Shown: one piece after another, positions 25,297 to 33,129 of the stretch | Layout of the letters: every line of letters starts with the position of its first letter | How positions within the stretch are numbered: the first letter of the stretch is position 1 | From: Trueperaceae bacterium | Lineage (GTDB): Bacteria > Deinococcota > Deinococci > Deinococcales > Trueperaceae | Assembly (NCBI GenBank): GCA_007130855.1 | Contig: SLRS01000183.1 | Span: 1-38,103, forward strand | DNA: 38,103 bases | Direction: 5' to 3' | Notes under the pieces: generated by a model | Seen by the model: the letters and a program-made list of their open reading frames with translations, nothing else | What the model was told of the DNA's origin: nothing | Database searches by the model: none | Made by a program: the position numbers and the translations under genes

Positions 25297-26649
25297 ATGC
25301 CATATCGGCCGTTCGACGGGGATTATGCGACGATCGACTTCCTCGATCTGCTGATGATCGACATCCACGGCGGCATCAGGAACGTCTCGATCCCCAGTCG
25401 CTACGTCAGCGACAAGCTGCTCGCGGAGGGCGTCGGCTTCGACGCCAGCAACTTCGGGTACGCCAAGACCAGCGACTCCGACATGGTGGCGATCCCCGAC
25501 ATGACGACGGCCTTCGTCCAGGAGCACGATGCCCACACGGTCCTCCACGTTCTGTGCGACGTCGAACTGACCGAAGGCGGGCGCTTCACGCAGTACCCGC
25601 GCCATGTCACGCGCCGGACGATCGACGTCCTGCGCCGCGAGGGCATCGCCGACGACGCGCAGATGTTGGTCGAGCTGGAGTTCCACATCCTCGACGACGT
25701 CCGCTACGGCTCGGACTACGCGCACAGCGCCTATCACCTCCAGAGCGTGGAAGGGCTCGGACCCGACTTCGACGAGCGGCCCCGCTTCAACGCGCAGAAG
25801 GGCTACCACCGCGTCTTCCCTGAGGATCGCTACGAGGGCATACGCCACGAGATCGTGACGTCGCTGGGCGCCATCGGCATCCCGGTGAAGTACCACCATC
25901 ACGAGGTCGGCGCGGGGCAGCACGAGATCGAGCTCGATCTGATCCCGCTCGAGCGGGCTGCGGACGCGCTCAGCCTCAGCAAGTGGATCATCCGCAGCAT
26001 CGTGGCCGCGCACGGGCTGTTCGTCACCTTCATGCCCAAACCGATCTACCGCGCAGCCGGCAACGGGATGCACGTGCACCAGTACCTGGAGCGTGAGGGA
26101 CGAACGTGCTTCGCCGGCGACGCGCTCCACGGGCTCACCGACGAGGCGCTCGCCTACACCGCAGGGCTGCTCGAACACAGCCTGAGCGGATCGCTCCTTG
26201 CCTTCACGAATCCGTCGACCAACTCGTACCGGCGCCTGGTCCCCGGCTTCGAGGCTCCGGTCGGGGCGACGTTCGCAAGAGCCTCGCGGGAGGCCTCGGT
26301 CAGGATCCCGGGCTACTTGAAGCCTGCCGAGCGGCGCATCGAGTACCGTACCGGCGACGCCTCGGCGAATGGCTACTACGCGCTGAGCGCCATGGTGCTG
26401 GCCGGGGCGGACGGCATCCGACGCGGTGCCGACCCGGTGGCGCTCGGCTTCAGCGATCCGGGCAACGGGAAGGTCTTCCCGTTGTCGCTCGATGCCGTCT
26501 TGGACGGGCTGGCCGCCGATCACGCCTACCTGGTCCCGGTCTTCCCCGAGTCCCTGATCGACCTCTGGATCCGGCTCAAGCGCCAGGAGGCGCAGATCGT
26601 CTATCGCGCGCCCACGCCACAGGAGTACGAGCTCTACTTCAACATCTAG
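25297..26649 (+). CDS. glnA: Type I glutamine synthetase
   Basis: 450 residues, GSI length. It assimilates ammonium into glutamine. The beta-grasp N-terminal domain (FLDLLMIDIHGGIRNVSIP) is followed by the catalytic domain, with VELEFHILD, YHHHEVGAGQHEIELD, GNGMHVHQYL and NPSTNSYRRLVPGFEAPVG. RRIEYRTGDASANGYYALSAMVLAG forms the late metal/substrate region. The C-terminus (VYRAPTPQEYELYFNI) differs from the usual GSI ending and no Tyr adenylylation motif NLYDLP is evident. GAGGGA precedes ATG 25297. No glnB or amt is adjacent, so a paralogue with another substrate cannot be excluded. Confidence 0.85.
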   Translation: MPYRPFDGDYATIDFLDLLMIDIHGGIRNVSIPSRYVSDKLLAEGVGFDASNFGYAKTSDSDMVAIPDMTTAFVQEHDAHTVLHVLCDVELTEGGRFTQYPRHVTRRTIDVLRREGIADDAQMLVELEFHILDDVRYGSDYAHSAYHLQSVEGLGPDFDERPRFNAQKGYHRVFPEDRYEGIRHEIVTSLGAIGIPVKYHHHEVGAGQHEIELDLIPLERAADALSLSKWIIRSIVAAHGLFVTFMPKPIYRAAGNGMHVHQYLEREGRTCFAGDALHGLTDEALAYTAGLLEHSLSGSLLAFTNPSTNSYRRLVPGFEAPVGATFARASREASVRIPGYLKPAERRIEYRTGDASANGYYALSAMVLAGADGIRRGADPVALGFSDPGNGKVFPLSLDAVLDGLAADHAYLVPVFPESLIDLWIRLKRQEAQIVYRAPTPQEYELYFNI

Positions 26650-26725
26650 CTCGAATGGGTGCAGCTCCGCGCCAGCGCCGCGCCCACCCCGACACGTCCG
26701 CGGCGGGTGCCACAGCCGATGCGCC

Positions 26726-27280
26726 TCACGCGCTGCGCGCGGGCACTGCGACCGGAAAGCCGGCTCGGTGGAGCTCGTCATGCATGCGCCCCACGGCGTA
26801 GAGCAGGACATCGATGCCCAACTCGAAGGCCTCGCGCCATTGCTCGGTCGCGCCTTCGAAGAGCAACGCCGTGAACCGCACATCGAGGAGCGTCTGGCCC
26901 TGCAGCGCGGACGCATCGGGCGCCAGATCGAGGTGCTCGGGCCCGTCGGCCGCGCGGCGCGGGACCTCGCCGCTGGCGTCGGTGAGGACGAAGCGCACGT
27001 GTTCGAGACGGCCGTGCAAGAAGTTGATCAACTCGACGGTCGCGGCGAGGGCGCCGGGGTGGGCGCGATCGTCGATGAGGAGCGCCTCACGGAGGTCCAT
27101 CGCGAAGGTGTGTGGGGCACCGTCGTCGCTGAGCATGTCGAGCCGGTGGCCTTCGAGGTCGAAGCTGAAGCGGTGCTTGCCGCGCTGCTCCGTGACGACC
27201 TCCACGAGGCACAGGCCCCGCGTGGCGAACGCGTCGAGAACGAGCTCGATGATCGGAAAAGCGCCCTTGATGTCGCACAT
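26726..27280 (-). CDS. Protein of unknown function
   Basis: 184 residues, not recognised. It begins MCDIKGAFPIIELVLDAFATRG and has several amphipathic strands (HRFSFDLEGHRLDMLSDDG) and a C-terminal helical part (EQWREAFELGIDVLLYAVGRMHDELHR). No signal peptide or membrane helix. AGGAG lies 9 nt upstream of ATG 27280. Codon-position composition and strand-specific reading favour this frame over the overlapping plus-strand frames. It is divergent from the response regulator and convergent with the glutamine synthetase. Confidence 0.65.
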   Translation of the reverse strand: MCDIKGAFPIIELVLDAFATRGLCLVEVVTEQRGKHRFSFDLEGHRLDMLSDDGAPHTFAMDLREALLIDDRAHPGALAATVELINFLHGRLEHVRFVLTDASGEVPRRAADGPEHLDLAPDASALQGQTLLDVRFTALLFEGATEQWREAFELGIDVLLYAVGRMHDELHRAGFPVAVPARSA

Positions 27281-27469
27281 GCGCGGCCTCTCCTGTCTGA
27301 ACACGACGTTCGCGGTGACGGGCCTCGGCGAGCACGGCACACGCATACGAGCATCCAAGGGGGAGGGACGCATCACCAGCCTAGCCGCTCCTTGCCCGCG
27401 GACGTGTTGGCCCGCCGCTCGGAGCATGCCCGTTTCCCGCGGTCGACCGCCGCCCGGCTGCGAGCGGGC

Positions 27470-27475
27470 TAGATT
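27470..27475 (+). promoter_or_regulatory. -10 box for leaderless response-regulator transcript
   Basis: TAGATT ends 5 nt before ATG 27481, so transcription should start at or beside the A of the start codon. No Shine-Dalgarno and no -35 match are present. Confidence 0.5.
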
Positions 27476-27480
27476 GTGGC

Positions 27481-28149
27481 ATGGAGCGACAGCGCATCCT
27501 GATCGTGGAGGATGACGTCGCCCTGGCGCAGGCGCTCTCGAGCGAGCTCCGCCAGGCGTACGACACACGCGTGGCACACAGCGGCCGGCAGGGGCTCATC
27601 CTCGCCGCCAGCGAGCACTTCGATCTCGTCGTGCTCGACCTCAACCTGCCCGACATGGACGGCATCGAGGTGGCCGAGCAGCTCCAGGAGGCGCCGGTCA
27701 AGATCCTGATGCTGACGGCGCGCGCAGACGTCCACAGCCGCGTGGTGGGACTCTATGCCGGTGCGAGCGACTACCTGGCGAAGCCCTTCGACATGGAGGA
27801 GTTGCTGGCGCGTGTCTACGCCCAGCTACGCCGGCGCGACGGGGCGGAGGTGTTCGCTTGGGGGCCCCTGCTCGTGACACCCGCTGAGCGCTGCTGCAGC
27901 GTCGACGGCGAGTCGCTGCCGCTGACCGCGCTCGAGTTCGAGCTGCTGGCGTTGATGGTCGCCAACCATGGGCGGGTGTACTCGAAGGCGACGCTCGAAG
28001 AGCGCCTCTACGACGAGCGCGGGCCGGCCTCGAACGCCGTGGAGGCGCTCGTCTCGCGGCTGCGCGCGAAGCTGGCCGACGCCGGGCTCGACCAGGTGAT
28101 CGAGACCGTGCGCGGCATCGGCTACGTGATCCGAGCACCGCGCTCATGA
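27481..28149 (+). CDS. OmpR/PhoB-family response regulator
   Basis: 222 residues. The receiver domain (1-115) has VEDD near residues 9-12, the phospho-acceptor Asp53 in VVLDLNLPDMDG, Thr in MLTARAD and Lys101 in YLAKPFD. The winged-helix DNA-binding domain (about 125-220) has LTALEFELLALMVANHGRVYSKATLEERLY and ends VRGIGYVI. The family binds tandem direct repeats as dimers. Downstream, two CAGGCGTAAG copies with 11-bp spacing (29436-29456) are plausible sites. The ATG follows a -10 box without ribosome site, so it is probably leaderless. Confidence 0.94.
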   Translation: MERQRILIVEDDVALAQALSSELRQAYDTRVAHSGRQGLILAASEHFDLVVLDLNLPDMDGIEVAEQLQEAPVKILMLTARADVHSRVVGLYAGASDYLAKPFDMEELLARVYAQLRRRDGAEVFAWGPLLVTPAERCCSVDGESLPLTALEFELLALMVANHGRVYSKATLEERLYDERGPASNAVEALVSRLRAKLADAGLDQVIETVRGIGYVIRAPRS

Positions 28150-29444
28150 CCCTGCGCGCACGGTTAGGCCTGTGGTCGAGCTTGTTCGCGGTGCTCGTCG
28201 TGGGGATGTTCGGTGCGCTGGTCTACGTCAGCTACCAGCGTCAGCTGGAGGGCCAGTTGACCGCCGTGCTGCGGCACGACCTGGCGCGCGTGGCGACGCT
28301 GCTCGACGAGCCGAGCCTGGGAGCCTCCTTCATCGGCGCGGCGAGCGACGACGTCGTGCTGCAGTTCGTGGCCGATGGCCGCGTCGTCCTGGGTTGGGGC
28401 GATCCGGCGCCGCTACCCGCGGTCGACCGTCCCACGCGCATCGTCCGCGGCGAGCGCAGCTACCTGGTGGCGCAGGCGCCGTGGCGGGCCGCGAACGGTT
28501 CGATCCGCCTGGCGCACGACATCACGAACGCCGTCAACGCCATCGCCGGCGTCGGCAGGGCGCTGATCGTGTCAGGTGCCGTGGTCGTCTTGTTGGCCAC
28601 GCTGGCGGCGCTGATCGGCGTGCGCCGGATGCTGCGGCCGCTCACGGACTTGGCCGGCCAGACCCGACAGCTCGAGCCGGCGACACCCGGTGCGGTGACC
28701 TACCGGGGACCGCGCGACGAGGTCTCCGACCTGGCCATCGGCCTGAACGAGGCGCTCGCCGCCATCAAGGAACACCGCGAGCAGGAGCGGGCATTCCTCC
28801 TCGAGGTGGCTCACGAACTCGCGGCACCATTGACCCTGGTGCACTACCACCTCGACGGCCTACGCCGGCAGGACGGCGACGACGCTCGCCTGCGGGCGGC
28901 GTCGGACGCTGCCCGCGAGCTCCTGCGCACCTCACAGGACCTGCTGGTCGTGGCTCGAGGTGAGCTCGATCGCGCGATGACGTACGAACTCCTCGATCTG
29001 CGTCAGGTGATCGAACGCATCGCGACCGAGTACCCCGGCATCGCCGTGGACGTGGACGGGCCGGCGGAGGTGGTCGGTGACCCCGAGCGGCTGATGCAGG
29101 TGGTGCGAAACCTGGTCCGCAACGCAGTCCAAGCCCAGGGTGGGACCGAAGGCGTCCGCGTGAGGCTGCGCACTCGGCCCGGCGAGCACGTCCTGGAGGT
29201 GCACGATGGGGGTCCCGGGATGGACGCCGACACGCGCTCACGGGCCTTCGTGCGCGGGTTCAGCGGCGGCCGCGGCAGCGGCGTCGGCCTGGCCGTGGCG
29301 CAGAGTCTGGCCGAGCGCCATGGCGGGCAGGTGCACGTGGCATCGAGCACGGCGGCGGGTACGGTGATGGAGGTGGTGTTGCCGAGCCTCGACGCCCGGC
29401 TCGCCGACCCTCCGACGGCTCCGGTTGCCGTGAGGCAGGCGTAA
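28146..29444 (+). CDS. Membrane sensor histidine kinase
   Basis: 432 residues. Membrane helices at about 8-28 and 138-160 enclose an extracytoplasmic sensor of about 105 residues with no recognised fold. A HAMP region (about 161-212) is followed by the H-box VAHELAAPLTLVHYH with His223. The catalytic domain has the N-box NLVRNAV (Asn326), G1 DGGPGM (Asp354) and G2 GRGSGVGLAVAQ. The H-box Arg/Ser residues common in HELRTPL are replaced (HELAAPL). The start overlaps the regulator stop as ATGA, so the pair is coupled. Signal unknown. Confidence 0.92.
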   Translation: MTLRARLGLWSSLFAVLVVGMFGALVYVSYQRQLEGQLTAVLRHDLARVATLLDEPSLGASFIGAASDDVVLQFVADGRVVLGWGDPAPLPAVDRPTRIVRGERSYLVAQAPWRAANGSIRLAHDITNAVNAIAGVGRALIVSGAVVVLLATLAALIGVRRMLRPLTDLAGQTRQLEPATPGAVTYRGPRDEVSDLAIGLNEALAAIKEHREQERAFLLEVAHELAAPLTLVHYHLDGLRRQDGDDARLRAASDAARELLRTSQDLLVVARGELDRAMTYELLDLRQVIERIATEYPGIAVDVDGPAEVVGDPERLMQVVRNLVRNAVQAQGGTEGVRVRLRTRPGEHVLEVHDGGPGMDADTRSRAFVRGFSGGRGSGVGLAVAQSLAERHGGQVHVASSTAAGTVMEVVLPSLDARLADPPTAPVAVRQA

Positions 29445-29472
29445 GCCAGGCGTAAGGTGGGCCGCTTATCTT
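29436..29472 (+). promoter_or_regulatory. Tandem direct repeats and -10 box upstream of the secreted acidic-tail gene
   Basis: CAGGCGTAAG occurs at 29436-29445 and again at 29447-29456, an 11-bp period typical of OmpR-family binding sites. TATCTT (29467-29472) follows as a -10 element, placing the repeats around -35 relative to a start near 29479. The first repeat overlaps the histidine-kinase stop codon. Control by the adjacent regulator is inference. Confidence 0.55.
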
Positions 29473-29527
29473 GCTCTGGGCTGAGCTGGCGGCATACCGG
29501 CTCACGGGAGGTCGAGGAGGTTCCGTC

Positions 29528-30409
29528 GTGCGCTACATGATCTCGCTGCTCGTCGCACTGGTGCTGTCGGCGGCCACGGCCGTAGGCATCCCCAGCGACG
29601 CCCACCTCTTCGTGCTCGACGATGCCGGCACCATCGTAGGGGTCGGTAGGACGGTGGCGGGCGAGGCCTTCGAGCTCGACCTGATGGTGGGTTTCGAAGG
29701 CTTCGCCAAGCTGACGTTCGTCACGTCGGCTGGCGACGTGCTCGTGCTCGACGTCTCGGTGATGTCGGGCGTGATGTACCACGAGCTGATCGATGTCGCG
29801 GTGCTCGCGCGCGCAGCCGGCTTCGACGCCGTCCGCGTGCGCCCGGCCGAGACCGTTGCGGACGACCCCGCGGCGGGTCGGGCCGCCGACGCGCCTGGGC
29901 GCGCGCTCGGGCCGCCGGCTGAGACGCCGGTCGAGACGCCGGTCCGACCGACGCGGCCGGCCGAGCCGCCGAGCCGAGCGGACGACCCACCCGCCGAACG
30001 ACCGGCCGAAGCACCAGCTGAGCGGCCAGTGGTGCCGGTCGAGCCGCCGAGCAGACCGGTGGACCCACCCGTCGGACCACCCACGGAGCGGCCAGTGGTG
30101 CCGGTCGACCCGCCGAGCAGACCGGTGGACCCACCCGTCGGACCACCGGCTGAGCCGCCGGCCGAACCACCGGCCGAGCCGCCAGCTGAGCCGGTCGGGC
30201 CGCCGTCGCCGCTGCCGGTGGAGCCGCCGATGATCTCGATCGATCCGCCCATCGACCCGATTCCCGGACCGGGACTGCAGGTCGACGAGGAAGCCGACGC
30301 CGACGACGAGCACGAGGACGACGAGCACGACGACGACGAGCACGACGACGACGAGGACGACGAGGACGACGACGAGGACGACGACGACGAGCACGAGGAC
30401 GAAGAGTAG
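29528..30409 (+). CDS. Secreted proline-rich protein with Asp/Glu/His tail
   Basis: 293 residues from GTG 29528, which has AGGAGG upstream. A signal peptide (1-19 or so) leads to a small beta-rich domain (about 20-105; AHLFVLDDAGTIVGVG, AKLTFVTSAGDVLVLDV). A long Pro-rich segment (about 115-245) includes two 22-residue repeats with PVVPV and PPSRPVDPPVGPP. The last 41 residues (253-293) are almost only Asp and Glu with four His, a composition suited to binding divalent cations. Not recognised as any named family. Tandem repeats before its promoter link it to the two-component system. The Pro-rich part may span the cell wall. Confidence 0.8.
   Translation: MRYMISLLVALVLSAATAVGIPSDAHLFVLDDAGTIVGVGRTVAGEAFELDLMVGFEGFAKLTFVTSAGDVLVLDVSVMSGVMYHELIDVAVLARAAGFDAVRVRPAETVADDPAAGRAADAPGRALGPPAETPVETPVRPTRPAEPPSRADDPPAERPAEAPAERPVVPVEPPSRPVDPPVGPPTERPVVPVDPPSRPVDPPVGPPAEPPAEPPAEPPAEPVGPPSPLPVEPPMISIDPPIDPIPGPGLQVDEEADADDEHEDDEHDDDEHDDDEDDEDDDEDDDDEHEDEE
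30020..30147 (+). repeat. Two 66-bp-period repeats in the Pro-rich segment
   Basis: The 62 bp at 30020-30081 recur at 30086-30147 with one substitution (Glu to Asp codon). The 66-bp period encodes 22 residues, and the protein continues into shorter PAEPP repeats. Near identity at DNA level suggests recent duplication or conversion. Confidence 0.9.
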
Positions 30410-30464
30410 CCTGGCCGGGCGGCCGCGAACCGTCATCCGGACAGCTGCGCACGCGTCGACGCCC

Positions 30465-30511
30465 CACGAGCAGGCGGACCCCGAGTTGCCATCGGGGTCC
30501 GCCTGCTCGTG
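30465..30511. terminator. Perfect 20-bp hairpin downstream of the acidic-tail gene
   Basis: Arms at 30465-30484 and 30492-30511 are perfectly complementary (starting CACGAGCAGGCGGACC) around a 7-nt loop GTTGCCA. It lies 56 nt after the stop codon and before the sulfide-oxidoreductase operon. No T-tract follows on either strand. It very probably ends or stabilises the upstream transcript. Confidence 0.7.
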
Positions 30512-30658
30512 CCGGGCACGCGTGGCATCACCCGGGCGCTGCCAGGAGGACGAACGCTCGCGAAGCCCGGCTGTTGCGCGGGGACGTTCCGCCGTCGCGC
30601 GACGCCCGGGTGCGTCATAGCCTGCGGCGAGTGGGCACAGGCGCCCGAGGAGGACCAC

Positions 30659-31906
30659 ATGAAGCACCTGCTCGTGCTCGGAGGCGGCACCGCCGGCACC
30701 ATGGTGGTCAACAAGCTGCGGGCCCGGCTGGCGCCCTCGGAATGGCGGATCACCGTCGTCGATCGCGACGACGCGCACCACTACCAGGCCGGCTACCTGT
30801 TCATCCCGTTCGGCGACTACGACCGCAAGGACGTCGTCAGGCGCCGCAGCCGCTTCGTCCCGGAGGGCGTCGAACTGGCCTTCGGGGAGATCGCGGCGCT
30901 CGATCCCGAGGTCTGCAGCGTGACCCTGGCCGATGGCACCGCCTTGGCCTACGACCAGCTGATCATCGCCACGGGGACGACGCCACGGCCCGACCAGACA
31001 CCCGGCATGCTCGGGTCCGAGTGGCGGCGCAGCGTCCACGAGTTCTACACGCTCGACGGCGCCTTGGCGCTGGCGGACGCGCTCACGGCGTTCGAGGGCG
31101 GCCGGCTCGTCGCGCACATCGCCGAGATGCCCATCAAGTGCCCGGTGGCGCCGCTGGAGCTGCTCTTCCTGGCCGACGCCAAGCTCCGCGAGCGCGGCCT
31201 GCGCGAGCGCTGCGAGCTCGTCTACGTCACGCCGCTCGACGGCGCCTTCACCACGCCGGTGGCGAGCGACCGGCTCGCGGGCATGTTGGAGGCGCGTGGC
31301 ATCGCGGTCGAGAGCGACTTCGTGGTGGAGCGCATCGACGCTGCGGCCAAAGCGCTCGTCTCGTACGACGAGCGCACGGTGCCGTTCGATCTGCTCGTCA
31401 CGGTGCCGGTCAACATGGGCGCCGACTTCGTGGGCCCGAGCGGCCTCGGCGACGAGCTGCACCACGTGCGCGTCGATCCGCACACCATGCAGTCGCGGCT
31501 GTACCCGAACGTCTTCGCCCTTGGCGACGCGAACGACCTGCCGATCTCGAAGGCCGGGTCGGCGGTCCACTTCTCGGTCGAGGTGTTCACCGAGAACTTC
31601 GTCGATCACGTGCAGGGCCGCCATATGCGGCGCGCCTACGACGGTCACGTCAACTGCTTCATCGAGTCGGGTGGCGGGAAGGCGCTGCTCCTCGATTTCA
31701 ACTACGAGACGCAGCCGCTGCCCGGCCGCTACCCGCTTCCCGGGGTCGGCCCCTTCGCGCTGCTCGAGGAGTCGGCCCTGAACCACGCCGGCAAGCTGCT
31801 GTTCAAGTGGGCCTACTGGCACGTGCTGCTGCGTGGCCGTGAGCTGCCGCTACCGGCCTTCCGGACCCGGGCCGGCCATGGCAAGCAGCGCGAGGCAACG
31901 CCGTGA
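30659..31906 (+). CDS. Sulfide:quinone oxidoreductase-like flavoprotein
   Basis: 415 residues from ATG 30659, with GAGGAGG upstream. The first Rossmann motif LVLGGGTAGTMVVNKL binds FAD, and a second FAD region includes VFALGDANDLPISKAGSAVHF. Cys161 in IKCPVAP and Cys333 in HVNCFIESGGG occupy positions expected for the redox-active cysteines of sulfide:quinone oxidoreductases, and the C-terminus has an amphipathic segment (FKWAYWHVLLRG) for membrane contact. The third, non-essential Cys is absent. DUF1641, TusE-like and DsrE-like genes follow, which supports sulfur oxidation. Other NDH-2-like enzymes remain possible. Confidence 0.85.
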   Translation: MKHLLVLGGGTAGTMVVNKLRARLAPSEWRITVVDRDDAHHYQAGYLFIPFGDYDRKDVVRRRSRFVPEGVELAFGEIAALDPEVCSVTLADGTALAYDQLIIATGTTPRPDQTPGMLGSEWRRSVHEFYTLDGALALADALTAFEGGRLVAHIAEMPIKCPVAPLELLFLADAKLRERGLRERCELVYVTPLDGAFTTPVASDRLAGMLEARGIAVESDFVVERIDAAAKALVSYDERTVPFDLLVTVPVNMGADFVGPSGLGDELHHVRVDPHTMQSRLYPNVFALGDANDLPISKAGSAVHFSVEVFTENFVDHVQGRHMRRAYDGHVNCFIESGGGKALLLDFNYETQPLPGRYPLPGVGPFALLEESALNHAGKLLFKWAYWHVLLRGRELPLPAFRTRAGHGKQREATP

Positions 31907-32241
31907 GCGCGCCACCCGAGCGGGCCGGCGGCGCGGGCCTCGAGGCCCAGCTGGCGCGCATGGCACAGCAACTCGACGAGATCGCCGCCGAGAGCCGCCG
32001 GTCGCGCGAGCGTTGGGAGGCGCTCGACGAGTTGGTACGAGATCTGACGCCCATCATGCGTCAAGCCCTGGACGGCGCTACCACCCGGCTCGAGACCCTG
32101 GCGGATCGCGGCTATGGTGAGGTGCTCGGTGCGGGCGCCGGCGTCGCCGACGAGTTGATGCGCACCTTCGACCGCGAAGGCGTCGAGCGCATCGGCGACA
32201 ACCTGCTGCTACTGCTGAAGACCATCCAGAACATGCGCTGA
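31903..32241 (+). CDS. DUF1641-like protein
   Basis: 112 residues. A helical N-terminal half (AQLARMAQQLDEIAAESRRSRERWEAL) leads to a C-terminal GVERIGDNLLLLLKTIQNM typical of DUF1641. The family is often found next to sulfide:quinone oxidoreductases and formate dehydrogenases, with no established reaction. The GTG start overlaps the preceding stop as GTGA, so it is probably a partner of the flavoprotein. Confidence 0.82.
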   Translation: MSAPPERAGGAGLEAQLARMAQQLDEIAAESRRSRERWEALDELVRDLTPIMRQALDGATTRLETLADRGYGEVLGAGAGVADELMRTFDREGVERIGDNLLLLLKTIQNMR

Positions 32242-32299
32242 GCCGAAGGAGGGCCGGCGCCGCGGCGCCCAGGTCGAGCGCCGAAGGGAGAGGGGCACG

Positions 32300-32611
32300 A
32301 TGCTCGTCACCATCGCCGGACGCCCTGTACACGTCAACGACGAGGGCTTCCTCACCGAGTACGAGGAGTGGGACGAGGCGATCGCCGCCGCGCTCGCCGC
32401 CGACATCGGCATCACCCTCACGCAGGAGCACCTCGCGGTGGTGCGCTTCGTGCGCGACGACTACCATGCCCGTAGCGTCACGCCTACGCTGCGGCGCGTC
32501 ACGAGCGCGGGCGGTTTCGACACGCGGCGCCTGTTCGTCTTGTTCCCCAAGAAGCCCGCCAAGAAGATCTCGTACATCGCCGGCGTGCCCAAGCCCGTCG
32601 GTTGCGTCTGA
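32300..32611 (+). CDS. TusE/DsrC family sulfur-transfer protein
   Basis: 103 residues. The fold signature is visible: FLTEYEEWDEAIAAALA, then ITLTQEHLAVVRFVRDDYH, and a C-terminal arm ending AGVPKPVGCV. The penultimate Cys102 is the conserved persulfide-carrying residue. The second Cys of full DsrC proteins, about ten residues upstream, is absent, so this resembles TusE and stand-alone DsrC-like proteins rather than those that serve DsrAB. AGGGAG precedes ATG 32300. Neighbours indicate a role in sulfane-sulfur relay. Confidence 0.88.
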   Translation: MLVTIAGRPVHVNDEGFLTEYEEWDEAIAAALAADIGITLTQEHLAVVRFVRDDYHARSVTPTLRRVTSAGGFDTRRLFVLFPKKPAKKISYIAGVPKPVGCV

Positions 32612-32628
32612 GCCTCGAGGAGATCCCC

Positions 32629-33129
32629 ATGACGAACGCTCGGCCCGTGCCCACGTTCGACGACGACGTCAGCGGCCGCAAACTCTGCATCATCTGCTCC
32701 AAGGGTTCGCTCGACATGGCCTACCCCGGCCTGATCCTGGCCAACGCCGCCTTGGGGGAAGGCATCGAGACCCACCTGTTCTTCACGTTCTGGGGTTACG
32801 AGATCATCAACAAGAAGACCATGGGCGCCCTGCAGTTCTGCCCCGTGGGGAACCCGGCTACGCACATGCCCACGGCGCTGTCGGGCCTGCCGGGGATGCA
32901 GGGTATGGCGACGCGCATGATGCGGCGGCAGATCGCCGCGCTCGAGGTGCCGCCGGTGCCCGAGTTCCTCGAGCTGATCGCCGACGCCGGCGGTCATCTG
33001 TGGGCCTGCCGCATGTCGGCCGACATGATGAAGCTCGAGCGCGACGACCTCTTCGAGCGCGTCGAGGGCATCATCGGCGCGACCGAGTTCATCGAGATCT
33101 CGGCCGGCGCCCAGACGATCTTCATCTGA
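32629..33129 (+). CDS. DsrE/DsrF/DsrH-like sulfur-relay protein
   Basis: 166 residues. The N-terminal KLCIICSKGSLDMAYPGLILANAA is the DsrE fold entry, then FFTFWGYEIINKKT, and the diagnostic WACRMSADMMKL with its conserved Cys. A Cys in LQFCPVGNP is also typical of this subgroup, which is common near rhodaneses, TusA and sulfide oxidation genes. The C-terminus GATEFIEISAGAQTIFI matches. GAGGAG lies upstream of ATG 32629. Membership of the same operon as the flavoprotein is likely. Confidence 0.9.
   Translation: MTNARPVPTFDDDVSGRKLCIICSKGSLDMAYPGLILANAALGEGIETHLFFTFWGYEIINKKTMGALQFCPVGNPATHMPTALSGLPGMQGMATRMMRRQIAALEVPPVPEFLELIADAGGHLWACRMSADMMKLERDDLFERVEGIIGATEFIEISAGAQTIFI

Noticed and set aside
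26768-27472. Plus-strand frame of 234 codons opposite the unknown gene at 26726-27280
   Set aside because: The minus-strand frame has a ribosome site and a more protein-like hydrophobic pattern. The plus frame would run into the response-regulator promoter. Some doubt remains.
30020-30409. Repeats considered as a CRISPR array or intergenic satellite
   Set aside because: They are in frame within a gene with a signal peptide and start signal, the spacing is not spacer-like, and no cas genes are present.
29003-31822. Very long minus-strand open frame (939 codons) opposite the kinase, acidic-tail and flavoprotein genes
   Set aside because: The Val/Arg-rich low-complexity stretch is only the reverse reading of the GAC/GAG tract, and the plus-strand genes have motifs and ribosome sites.
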